Source: Cystobacter fuscus (GTDB taxonomy: Bacteria; Myxococcota; Myxococcia; Myxococcales; Myxococcaceae). From it: 64,000 bases of DNA. The notes beneath the pieces are model-generated. The model saw nothing but the letters and a program-made list of their open reading frames with translations, was not told where the DNA came from and did not search any database. Both the position numbers and the translations under genes were made by a program. Positions 17,863-25,698 of this stretch are shown piece by piece; the first letter of the stretch is position 1, and the number at the start of each line of letters is the position of its first letter. The stretch spans positions 9,548,001 to 9,612,000 of the forward strand of contig NZ_CP022098.1 of NCBI RefSeq assembly GCF_002305875.1, given 5' to 3'.

Positions 17863-18395
17863 TTCTTTTCTCCCCAGGTGCCGTCCTCGGACTCCACCCA
17901 GCCGCCGCAGATCACCCCCTCCGAGTGCACCTGTTGCCAGTTCCGGCGCAACGACTCCTCGGGCACGCTGGGGCGGACCGTCCGCATCCACTGCCACAGG
18001 TGCCGCCGGGCCCGGTTCACCCGCTCCACCAGGGCGGCGTCATCGGCCGACAAGCGTCCGGACTGGCAGCGGCTCCGGGTGTCCACCAGCAACCCATCCC
18101 TCCCCTCCCCCACACAGTGGCGCCGCAGCAGCTCGTCGACGCGGTCCGCCTGCGTCCTGCCCAGGTTCTCGACCAATGGCGTGGGTTGGATGCCCAGTTC
18201 CTCCAGTTGGTTGGGCGTGAGCGGCACCGGGGTCGGGCTCATGCCCGCGCGATCCAGACGCCGTTCCACGTCCTTGAACGATCCCGAGGCCTGCTCCTCG
18301 AGCGCCGTCGCGCGATCGACCATGACGATCTCGGGGGCGCGGATGCACCCGGGAAGGGCGAGGGCGGCAAGCAGCAACAACCCGCGGCGTTTCAT
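17856..18395 (-). CDS. YnbE/YdbL-like lipoprotein (DUF1318)
   Basis: 179 residues. The signal peptide ends in a perfect lipobox (LALPGC). A short segment after the Cys (IRAPEIVMVDRATALEEQ) resembles the small lipoprotein YnbE. The C-terminal half follows the YdbL/DUF1318 pattern: VGEGRDGLLV, then DDAALVERVNRARRHLW, then WQQVHSEGVICGGWVESEDGTW, matching YdbL's GE..GYI, LVKQINEAR and ..RGINGKW. In E. coli the two are separate partners of YdbH; here they appear to be joined in one protein. Start overlaps the upstream AsmA-like stop (ATGA). Homology call is by eye. Confidence 0.75.
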   Translation of the reverse strand: MKRRGLLLLAALALPGCIRAPEIVMVDRATALEEQASGSFKDVERRLDRAGMSPTPVPLTPNQLEELGIQPTPLVENLGRTQADRVDELLRRHCVGEGRDGLLVDTRSRCQSGRLSADDAALVERVNRARRHLWQWMRTVRPSVPEESLRRNWQQVHSEGVICGGWVESEDGTWGEKKC

Positions 18396-21300
18396 GGCGT
18401 GGCCTCCGAAAGGGACAGGGAGTTGATGGCACGGTCGACGATGGGACCCATGGGGATGCCCCGGATCTCGTCGATGCTGAGCAGCCTGGCCAGGCCACCC
18501 ATGGTGATGCTCAGGCGGCCGAAGCCGCGGTTGAAGTTCACCCGTACGTGCTCCGGGTAGCCCAATCCCAATGCGTAGCGGACGCGGTTGGTGGCGGGAT
18601 CGGTGTGGTGCGGATCCTCGAGATCGAGCAGGTCGAGCAGGTGGCGGTTGCCAATGCGCAGGATCTCCGCGCGTCCGTTGACGCTGCGATCCTTGCCGGA
18701 GATGACCACGGCGGCATTTCCGTCAAAGGGCTCGCCCCGAGACGATTTCACGCCGGTCGCCCGCACGTGTGCCTCCAGGGTGGAGTTCTTTCCCTGCCAG
18801 TCCAACATGCACTGTCCGGTGATACGCCCACCGCGGACGCCCATCTCCAGCTGACTCAAGGACACCATGTTCTGGTTGATGGACAGGTTTCCGGCCAGGG
18901 GCGCGATGGAAATGAGCGGCGTGGTGATGCTGCCCACCGACATGAAGCCGTTGCGCGAGAGCAAGGGGTGTTGGTCGGCGAAACGCAGCATCGAGTACGG
19001 GTTCACGTCGATGTCGTTCAGCAGACGCACCCGGCCCTCGGTGAACTCCACGTTTTCAGTCAGTGGCACGTTGCCATCGAGCCTTTCGATCGCGATCCCC
19101 GATCCGGGCAGCCGCAGGCTCACGTTCTGGAGGAGAAGCTCGGAGAGGGTTCGGAAGACCACCAAGTTGGGCGAAGCCAGCTGGAAATTGACCGTGACCT
19201 GGCCGCTGCTCTCGATGAGACCGGGCTGCGCGAGCTTGGACAAGTCCTGCTCCAGCTCACCCTGGACCGCCAGGCGGCGCCGGTCGTCACCGAGCTCGAG
19301 CCGGCCCCTGGCTTTCAGCTGGGTACTCGTCCCCGCATTGGTCAGTTGGAGGTCGGGAACGTGAATGACGCCATTGGGCCCACGGCGAGCGGAGAACGAC
19401 CATTCCAGGTCCTGAACCGGATAGGGCAGCGCTGGCCGCTGCTCGAGGGAGCGGACCTTCAAGAGTTGTTTCAGTTCGATTTCGTCCGCTTCCCACTTCT
19501 CGGGGATGGTGGCCGTGGTGTCGCTGGACACGTCGGCGAATGACAGCCGGCGATCGCCCATGCCCACGGCGAGCTTTTCCACCGCCAGGTTGCTGTGGAC
19601 GATTCGCCGCGGCCCCTCGGCGTGCGACTCGACCTGCCAATGCAACGCGGGGAGGTTGATCGACCGGCCATCCTGTCTCCAGCGGATGCCGCGCGCGTCC
19701 ACCACCGCCTTTCCCTCGAAGTTGGCGGTCCGCAGAGGGGCGGGGGCCAGGCTCGGGGTTCCATCGGTGGCGATGTCCGTGATCACGCCGAGCAGCGTTC
19801 CATGCAACTCGACGTTCAATGCGAGCCGCGAGGGATCCAGTTCCGCGGGTACCCGGGCCTTGGCCAGCAGAGGAGACAGCGCACCGAGGGGCGGAAGGTC
19901 GCCCTCGACATCACAGCGAAGCGCGCGGGCTTTCCGGTCGAACGCCAGCGCGGCATCGAGTGAGATCTTCAGCCCCTCGTGGCTGGTGAGCCCCAACCGG
20001 AGCGACGGCTTCCGGCGATCGAGGTCCAGCGTCAGTGTCTGGTGCTGAGAACCCGCGTCGTTCTCACCAACACGCAGCCCGTCGATTCGAAGATCCAGCT
20101 CGCCCTTGTGCCGCCAGACATCTCCTCGCGAACGCATCACGACGGCGAGGCTGCTGGCCGACACGTCATCCCATCCCGGCCGCTGCAGACTCAGTTCCGT
20201 CCGGTGCTCCAACCGTGGCGAGGAGGAAAAAAGCGCCGCCAGCTTGCCCGTGGAGGCCAGGTTCACGGCCAGGTGCTTCCAGGGAAAGCGCGCGGCAATC
20301 GACTCGGGGATGAAGGGCCGGGCGACGGCGAGGTCCGGGGTCTGGACGGCCAAGGTGTACGCCACATCGTCGGTCCCCTTGGTGGCATCCATCGACGCGT
20401 GCATCGTGCCAACGTCGAGTTCCAGACGGGCACGGGCCCGGCCGAGCCGTGGCTCGTCCAACCGAGGGAACGCCTCCGACACGTTGAGCGTCACGTGCAC
20501 GGGGCCCTTCAGCACCTCGCGGCCATCCGCCGTCACCACCTGGAGTGCTCCCACGGGCACGTCCGCTTTCAGTGCGAAGGGCGGCTCACCCGCCAAGGGG
20601 GCATCGAGGTGAAATCCCAAACGTTCAGCGGTCGCACGGAGCCCGGGGGCACGGACGTCCAGTGCATCCACCCTTCCGGACAGGGAGGCATCCCCCGCGA
20701 CCTTGATGGGCGAGGAGGGCTCTGGCCGCAGCTGGTGACCCTTCAGTTCGCCGTGGGCCTTCGGAACACGAAGCGTGGTGGGCCCCCCGACATCGAGCCC
20801 CTGGAGCGCGAATGCGAGTTGGGCGGCCAATCCCTTTTGGGGATCAGGGGTCGCCACCAAGGAGACGCGTCCACCTCCGAGTGCCACCCGAAGATCGTCT
20901 TGAACGAGCTGGAGCGCCGCGACGTCGATGTCCAGCCCGAGTTTGCCTTGGGCGCCCAGCTGCGGCATGGCGCTGAGCGTGACCTCGTGGGCGTCCAGAT
21001 GCACCTTGCCGCGCTCGATGGAGAACAGAAGCCAATCGGCGGGGACCCCTTGCAGCAACCGTCCGAGATCAACATCCGCCAGGGCCCGCGTCATGACTGG
21101 CGGAGCACCCGCCGCATCCGGAAGCACCACCTGGGCTTGCACTTCGGCGCTGTCGGTCAGCTGGGTGCGGTCCAGCTCGATGGCGATGTGCCGCTTCTCG
21201 ACATCGAACTTCGCGGAGACCGTGCCGTGCAGCAGGGTGCGAACCGTGAACCGCGGATCGAACGTCTGCCGCGCGACATCGAGGTCCACCCGCGCGCGAG

Positions 21301-22078
21301 CGGCCGACGCCCCTGCTTCCGCCGAGAGGGTCAGTTCCAGTTGAGCCAGGGCCGACGGAATGGCCGGGCCTTCACGGCTCAACTCCAGTGGAAGCGGCTT
21401 ACCGGTCTGGCCTGTTTGCGCGAAGATCCTCCATCCATCGTCCTGAGGCTTCGCTTCGACCGTGGCCGCGAGCCCACGCAAGGACCAGCGATCGATCACT
21501 TCACCGTTCCGAACGCGGACGTAGCTCAACGACACGCCCGACACCTCGACCTTCCCGATGGGAGGCGCGAAGGACAGGAGAGCAGCGACCTGCCGAGAGG
21601 CCCCGAGAGGCGCGTCAACGGGCGGAAGCTCGGGGGCTTCCGGCCCCATCAATCCCGTGAGAGACGTGGGCCCCGCCTCGTCGGCCACCAGGGTCAAGAC
21701 CACGTCCCGCACCGCCACCCGCTCAACCAGGACGGTCCCGCTCAGCAGGGAGCCGGGCGACCATTGCGCCTCCAGGGCGCCGACGCGCAGCAGCTCGGGC
21801 GCGACGCCTTGAAACGGCGATGGGGTACGCACCACCAGCCCTTCCAGGCGCAGACCCGAGAGCACGGCGACCTGGGCTGTCTGGTAGTCCAGCCGCAGGC
21901 CAGTGACCGATTCCACCGTGGAGACGATGCGCTGCTTCAGCCAGGGACGGTCGAGGCCGTGCAGAACGACCACCGCCGTGACCAGCACCAGCGCGGGGGT
22001 CGCGACGAGAAGCAGGAGCACGCCTGCGAGGATTCGAGTCAACCGCCGACGAGGTCGTCCAGCTCCGGGGGATTCCAT
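18392..22078 (-). CDS. AsmA/YdbH-like inner-membrane protein
   Basis: 1228 residues. One membrane helix (about residues 14-40, ILAGVLLLLVATPALVLVTAVVV) is followed by a very long periplasmic region of repeating beta strands: LRLDYQTAQVAVLSGLRLEGLVV, later the LDVGTMHASMD and LELGDDRRRLAVQGELEQDL types, ending in GGLARLLSIDEIRGIPMG. Such AsmA-like proteins (YhdP, TamB, YdbH) form hydrophobic grooves spanning the periplasm and move phospholipids to the outer membrane. The YdbL-like partner just downstream makes YdbH the closest counterpart. It heads a three-gene overlapping operon. Confidence 0.85.
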   Translation of the reverse strand: MESPGAGRPRRRLTRILAGVLLLLVATPALVLVTAVVVLHGLDRPWLKQRIVSTVESVTGLRLDYQTAQVAVLSGLRLEGLVVRTPSPFQGVAPELLRVGALEAQWSPGSLLSGTVLVERVAVRDVVLTLVADEAGPTSLTGLMGPEAPELPPVDAPLGASRQVAALLSFAPPIGKVEVSGVSLSYVRVRNGEVIDRWSLRGLAATVEAKPQDDGWRIFAQTGQTGKPLPLELSREGPAIPSALAQLELTLSAEAGASAARARVDLDVARQTFDPRFTVRTLLHGTVSAKFDVEKRHIAIELDRTQLTDSAEVQAQVVLPDAAGAPPVMTRALADVDLGRLLQGVPADWLLFSIERGKVHLDAHEVTLSAMPQLGAQGKLGLDIDVAALQLVQDDLRVALGGGRVSLVATPDPQKGLAAQLAFALQGLDVGGPTTLRVPKAHGELKGHQLRPEPSSPIKVAGDASLSGRVDALDVRAPGLRATAERLGFHLDAPLAGEPPFALKADVPVGALQVVTADGREVLKGPVHVTLNVSEAFPRLDEPRLGRARARLELDVGTMHASMDATKGTDDVAYTLAVQTPDLAVARPFIPESIAARFPWKHLAVNLASTGKLAALFSSSPRLEHRTELSLQRPGWDDVSASSLAVVMRSRGDVWRHKGELDLRIDGLRVGENDAGSQHQTLTLDLDRRKPSLRLGLTSHEGLKISLDAALAFDRKARALRCDVEGDLPPLGALSPLLAKARVPAELDPSRLALNVELHGTLLGVITDIATDGTPSLAPAPLRTANFEGKAVVDARGIRWRQDGRSINLPALHWQVESHAEGPRRIVHSNLAVEKLAVGMGDRRLSFADVSSDTTATIPEKWEADEIELKQLLKVRSLEQRPALPYPVQDLEWSFSARRGPNGVIHVPDLQLTNAGTSTQLKARGRLELGDDRRRLAVQGELEQDLSKLAQPGLIESSGQVTVNFQLASPNLVVFRTLSELLLQNVSLRLPGSGIAIERLDGNVPLTENVEFTEGRVRLLNDIDVNPYSMLRFADQHPLLSRNGFMSVGSITTPLISIAPLAGNLSINQNMVSLSQLEMGVRGGRITGQCMLDWQGKNSTLEAHVRATGVKSSRGEPFDGNAAVVISGKDRSVNGRAEILRIGNRHLLDLLDLEDPHHTDPATNRVRYALGLGYPEHVRVNFNRGFGRLSITMGGLARLLSIDEIRGIPMGPIVDRAINSLSLSEATP

Positions 22079-22170
22079 GATGTTCGGTCGGGAGCGAGCG
22101 GTCTCCCTCGTCCTACCATGCGGTGGAATCGGGTTTCAATCGCCGGGACCCGGCGGGCTCGGCCCCCCCA

Positions 22171-22201
22171 ACTCCTGTTCCCTGGAAACGGACACAGGAG
22201 T
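22171..22201. terminator. Inverted repeat / hairpin
   Basis: ACTCCTGT and ACAGGAGT are perfectly complementary 8-bp arms separated by 15 nt. No gene ends nearby in either direction, so it may be left over from an element now lost or part of the AsmA operon leader. Confidence 0.3.
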
Positions 22202-22230
22202 GGAACCGCGCAAGAGCGGCAACATCTCTA

Positions 22231-22262
22231 CCCTCCACACCGCCCCCATCCCACCTATGCGT
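22231..22262 (+). repeat. Dispersed 32-bp repeat, copy A
   Basis: This sequence is the same as 51680-51711 except at one position, and a shorter variant is found at 59750-59775. In one frame all three encode (H)TAPIPP(M/I)R, which suggests fragments of the same lost coding sequence. Confidence 0.7.
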
Positions 22263-22429
22263 TCGGACTCGAGGCGCCCCAGGTTACTTGAGCCGCCATT
22301 CTCACCATCCGAGAGTTCGTGCGCTCGACGCAAGTCGGCGGAGCGCCTTGAATTCCCGCGCGACACCAACCGCGGCCAGGCATGGGATTGCGATGCTCCG
22401 GAAACTCCGGCGGAAGGCGCTTGAAGATC

Positions 22430-22453
22430 ATGCGAACTACTCGCATAGTTCGC
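22430..22453 (+). promoter_or_regulatory. Variant Fur-type operator, fur-like gene
   Basis: ATGCGAACTACTCGCAT (22430-22446) is a 6-5-6 palindrome, ATGCGA...TCGCAT. It overlaps a second perfect palindrome, GCGAACTA-CTCGCA-TAGTTCGC (22432-22453). The site ends 3 nt before the ATG of the Fur-family gene, which suggests self-repression and a very short or absent leader. The same 17-mer, with one change, precedes the ABC exporter genes. Confidence 0.8.
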
Positions 22454-22455
22454 TC

Positions 22456-22935
22456 ATGCGCAGGGTTAACGCTCCGGCCCTCGACTCGGGTGGGCTCGAA
22501 CGGGCCCTAGAACAACTCCGTGCCGTCGTGCACGGGAAGGGTCTCAAGAGTTCCGGCGTGCGAGATGCCGTCGCGCGCGCCGCGCTTCAGTACGAGGGGC
22601 ACTTCACCGCCGAGGAGCTGCTCACCGAGCTGCGCGCACAAGGCGCTGCGGACACGCACGCCGCGACGGTCTACCGCGTGCTGCCGCTCCTCGTGGAGGC
22701 GGGGCTGATCCAGGAGTCCCTCCTCTCGGCCGGCCAGGGCCATCGCTATGAACGCGCCTTCGAGCGAGAGCACCACGACCACATCATCTGCACCTCGTGC
22801 AAGAAGGTCGTCGAGTTCGAGTTCGAGGCGTTCGAAGTGCTCCAGCGAGACATCTCCGAGCACCTGGGTTTTCGCCTCACCGGACACGTCCACGAACTCT
22901 TCGGCGTCTGCAAGAACTGCCAGCGTGCAACATGA
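22456..22935 (+). CDS. Fur-family transcriptional regulator
   Basis: 159 residues from the ATG at 22456, the usual Fur length; an upstream in-frame ATG at 22393 would place the operator inside the gene and is unlikely. The winged-helix DNA-binding part has LKSSGVRDAVARAALQYEGHFTAEELLTELRAQGAADTHAATVYRVLPLLVEAGLI. The metal and dimer part has HRYERAFEREHHDHIICTSCKKVVEFE with the HHDH and CxxC set, and VCKNC near the end, so both Cys pairs for structural zinc are present. It sits on its own variant operator. Whether it senses iron, zinc, manganese or peroxide cannot be told. The araC gene follows with ATGA overlap. Confidence 0.93.
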   Translation: MRRVNAPALDSGGLERALEQLRAVVHGKGLKSSGVRDAVARAALQYEGHFTAEELLTELRAQGAADTHAATVYRVLPLLVEAGLIQESLLSAGQGHRYERAFEREHHDHIICTSCKKVVEFEFEAFEVLQRDISEHLGFRLTGHVHELFGVCKNCQRAT

Positions 22936-23744
22936 GTCACGCGTTCTATCGGCCAAGGGCACCTCTCGATCGGCTCGTCGACTTCTTCTGGGTGTCCGAC
23001 GCCCATGTCGCACAGGCGCCGCGGGAGCGCGTGCTGCCAACGGGCGCGCAGGCGCTCGTCGTCCACCTCGGAGAGAGCCCGATGCGCATCTATCCCGACG
23101 AGCGAACGAGCGAGCCGGCCGAGTTCTCCGGGGCCATCTTGTGCGGCGCGAGGCAGAGCCCGCTGCTCATCGGCACCGCGATTGGCCCGACCGTCGGCGT
23201 CCACTTCAAGCCTGGCGGAGCACGCCCCTTCTTCGACGTCCCCGCCGACGCGATGGCGGAGCAGAGCGTCTCGTTGGAAGCGCTGTGGGGCACGTCAGCC
23301 CATTCGCTGCGTGAGCGACTCATGGAGGCACCCACGCCGGTCGATCAAGCGCGTCTGCTGGAGGCCCTGCTCCTCAAACGAGTACGCCGCTCGTTCGACC
23401 TGGGGCCCGCGCTTGGCGCGTCTCTCCGCGCCTTCGAAGAACCCACCCTCACGTCGGTCGCGGAGGTCAATCGCCGGACGGGGCTTTCGCCGAAGCGCCT
23501 CCTCGCGCTCTTCCGCGACGAGGTCGGCTTGAGCCCCAAGTCCTTCTGGCGCGTCCGACGGTTTCGAGCGGCGCTGCGCGATCTGGAGCAAGGGGCCTTG
23601 CGTGGAGCGGCCTTGGCCTACGAGCACGGCTACTGCGACCAGGCGCATTTCCTTCGCGAGTTCCGCGCCCTCGCGGGCTCGAGCCCGCGCGAGTGGCTCG
23701 CGGCACGTGTCGCGGACACCGACCACGTCTCGGTGTACGGGTAA
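22932..23744 (+). CDS. AraC-family regulator
   Basis: 270 residues from the ATG at 22932, overlapping the Fur-family stop. The N-terminal ~150 residues begin FYRPRAPLDRLVDFFW and have an RVLPTGAQALVVHLGE segment, a cupin-like sensor common in AraC proteins of this subgroup (DUF6597-like). The C-terminal ~100 residues carry the double helix-turn-helix: TSVAEVNRRTGLSPKRLLALFRDEVGLSPKSFWRVRRF and AYEHGYCDQAHFLREFRALAGSSPREW. Co-translated with a metal regulator and next to an ABC exporter pair, it may activate that exporter when a small ligand is present, as in siderophore systems. The ligand is unknown. Confidence 0.9.
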   Translation: MSHAFYRPRAPLDRLVDFFWVSDAHVAQAPRERVLPTGAQALVVHLGESPMRIYPDERTSEPAEFSGAILCGARQSPLLIGTAIGPTVGVHFKPGGARPFFDVPADAMAEQSVSLEALWGTSAHSLRERLMEAPTPVDQARLLEALLLKRVRRSFDLGPALGASLRAFEEPTLTSVAEVNRRTGLSPKRLLALFRDEVGLSPKSFWRVRRFRAALRDLEQGALRGAALAYEHGYCDQAHFLREFRALAGSSPREWLAARVADTDHVSVYG

Positions 23745-23827
23745 AAAGATCCAATACGCGGCGCCGCGCCCGCGATTTCCTCAGCGGCATGAGCCCAAGT
23801 AAACGCTCCGCGCACCGTGCGTCGGAC

Positions 23828-23874
23828 TTGACGGAAAGATCGAATTTCCAGAACATCATGCGAACGACTCGCAT
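23828..23874 (+). promoter_or_regulatory. ABC exporter promoter with variant Fur operator
   Basis: TTGACG (23828-23833) fits a -35 hexamer; about 17 bp later there is a weak -10 near GAACAT/AACATC. ATGCGAACGACTCGCAT (23858-23874) follows, differing from the site before the Fur-family gene only at its central base. It would overlap the transcription start, a typical repressor position. The ATG of the first ABC gene is at 23899. Confidence 0.7.
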
Positions 23875-23898
23875 TGTCATCATCAGCCGGAGACGCGC

Positions 23899-25698
23899 AT
23901 GAGCGGCGACCTCACGACGGAGCGAGCAGAGTCGACCAGGGGACTTGGCTCTCTCCTCGCGCTGCAGGGCCCGCTCGTCGCCGGAGCGGCTCTCGCGTCG
24001 ACGTTGGCCGCGGCCCTCGCGCTCGTGCCCTTCTTCGTCGTGGCGCGCATGGCGACGGCGATCTACGCCGCGCCGCCGGATCTCGACGCGGTTCGCTCGC
24101 TGGCGCTCATCGCCGCGGGTGCGCTCACGTTGCGCTACGTCTTCGTCGCCGCCGCCAACATGGCCGCGCACGTCGCCGCGTTCCGCATCCTGCACGAGCT
24201 ACGTCTCCGGCTCGCGAAGAAGCTCGGCGCGGTACCGCTCTCGTTCTTCAGCCATCGCGGCGCGGGCGAGTTGAAGAAGACGCTGCTGGATGACGTGAAC
24301 CAGATCGAGGCGTTCGTCGCCCACCACTTCCCTGACGCGGTCGCGGCGTTCATCGTGCCGCTCTCCACCGCCATTGCCTTGCTATGGGTCGACTGGCGCA
24401 TGACACTCGCGAGTCTCGTGATGGCGCCGCTCGCCGTGCTGACGATGGCCATCGCGATGCGCGACGTCGGCAAGGCGCATCAGCAATGGAACGAGATCCA
24501 GAGCCGGATGAACACGTCGCTGCTCGAGTACCTGCGGGGCATCCACGTCATCAAGACGTTCGGCCTGTCCGCGCGGCGCTTCGGCGATCTCTCTCGTTCG
24601 ATCGAGGAAGGGCTCGCGTGGATGGAGGGGTTCATGCGCACCAACGGCCGCGGCTACGGTGCGTTCGGCGCGCTCATCGGCTCCAGCCTCGTCGTGCTCG
24701 TGCCGATGGGCGGCTGGCTGTACACGCAAGGGACGCTCTCGCTCGAGTCGCTGGTGCTCTTCCTCGTGCTGGGGCCACAGCTCCTCATGTCGATGATGAG
24801 GCTCCTGTTCGCATGGGGAAATGTCGACCGCATCAAGGCGGGCAACGCGCGCATCCAGACCATCCTCACGACGCCGGATCTGGAGAGCAACGAGAGCACC
24901 GCACGACCCGCGCACGACGGCGTCGCGTTCCGCGGCGTCGGCTTCCGCTACGACGAGGGAGGGCCCGCCGTCCTCCACGGCGTGTCCTTCGAAGCACCGC
25001 CCGGCAAGGTCACGGCGCTGGTGGGGCCCTCGGGCGCGGGCAAGACGACGTTGGTGCGACTCGTCCCCAGGCTGTGGGAGGCGACGAACGGCACCGTGGA
25101 ACTCGGCGGTGCCGACGTGCGCCGCGTGCCACTCGACGCGCTGCTCTCGCGCATCTCGATGGTGTTCCAGGACGTCTTCCTCTTCCACGGCACGGTCCGC
25201 GAGAACCTTCGTCTCGCTCGGCCCGACGCCACCGTCGCGCAGATCGACGCCGCCTGTCGTGCCGCACGCGCCTACGACTTCATCCAGACGTTGCCTCGGA
25301 AGTACGACACGATGCTCGGCGAACGAGGCGCGCGGCTCTCGGGCGGCGAGAAGCAGCGTCTGTCCATCGCCCGCGCGCTGCTCAAGGACGCGCCGGTGCT
25401 GCTGCTCGATGAGGCGACGGCGTTCGCCGATCCCGAGAACGAAGCCCGCATCCAGGAAGCACTCTCGGAGCTGTGCGCGGGGCGGACGGTCCTCGTGGTC
25501 GCGCATCGCCTTTCGACCATCGCCACCGCCGATCACATCGTCGTGCTCGATGGCGGCCGTGTGAATGACCAAGGCACGCACGAAGAGCTGCTCGCACGCT
25601 GCGCGCTCTATCAACGCCTGTGGAACAGCCACACCGAGGCGCTGGACTGGTCGCTTGGTGAGCCTTCGGGTACGTCCCGCGCACAGGAGGTGGCGTGA
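23899..25698 (+). CDS. ABC exporter half-transporter (first)
   Basis: 599 residues: six-helix membrane domain (about 20-320) then a nucleotide-binding domain. ATPase motifs are intact: Walker A GPSGAGKTT near residue 375, signature LSGGEKQRLS near 479, Walker B VLLLDEATAF near 500, and the H-loop in VVAHRLS. The pairing with a second half-transporter by an ATGA overlap suggests a heterodimer such as YbtP/YbtQ or IrtA/IrtB, which handle ferric siderophores. That parallel, and the Fur-type operator upstream, support a siderophore or metal-chelate role. The D-loop reads DEATAFAD, altered from the common DEATSALD, as often occurs in one half of a heterodimer. Confidence 0.9.
   Translation: MSGDLTTERAESTRGLGSLLALQGPLVAGAALASTLAAALALVPFFVVARMATAIYAAPPDLDAVRSLALIAAGALTLRYVFVAAANMAAHVAAFRILHELRLRLAKKLGAVPLSFFSHRGAGELKKTLLDDVNQIEAFVAHHFPDAVAAFIVPLSTAIALLWVDWRMTLASLVMAPLAVLTMAIAMRDVGKAHQQWNEIQSRMNTSLLEYLRGIHVIKTFGLSARRFGDLSRSIEEGLAWMEGFMRTNGRGYGAFGALIGSSLVVLVPMGGWLYTQGTLSLESLVLFLVLGPQLLMSMMRLLFAWGNVDRIKAGNARIQTILTTPDLESNESTARPAHDGVAFRGVGFRYDEGGPAVLHGVSFEAPPGKVTALVGPSGAGKTTLVRLVPRLWEATNGTVELGGADVRRVPLDALLSRISMVFQDVFLFHGTVRENLRLARPDATVAQIDAACRAARAYDFIQTLPRKYDTMLGERGARLSGGEKQRLSIARALLKDAPVLLLDEATAFADPENEARIQEALSELCAGRTVLVVAHRLSTIATADHIVVLDGGRVNDQGTHEELLARCALYQRLWNSHTEALDWSLGEPSGTSRAQEVA

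Larger units (their letters stand above)
22079..22429. other. Intergenic region with a decayed coding fragment
   Basis: This 350-nt region must hold the promoter of the AsmA-like operon (minus) near 22079-22150. It also contains a hairpin (22171-22201) and a 32-nt sequence found again at 51.7 kb, described separately. No intact gene is seen. Confidence 0.5.

Noticed and set aside
19979-22291. 770-residue + strand frame opposite the AsmA-like gene
   Set aside because: Shadow frame rich in Arg/Gln/His; the minus frame has a membrane anchor and AsmA-like repeats.
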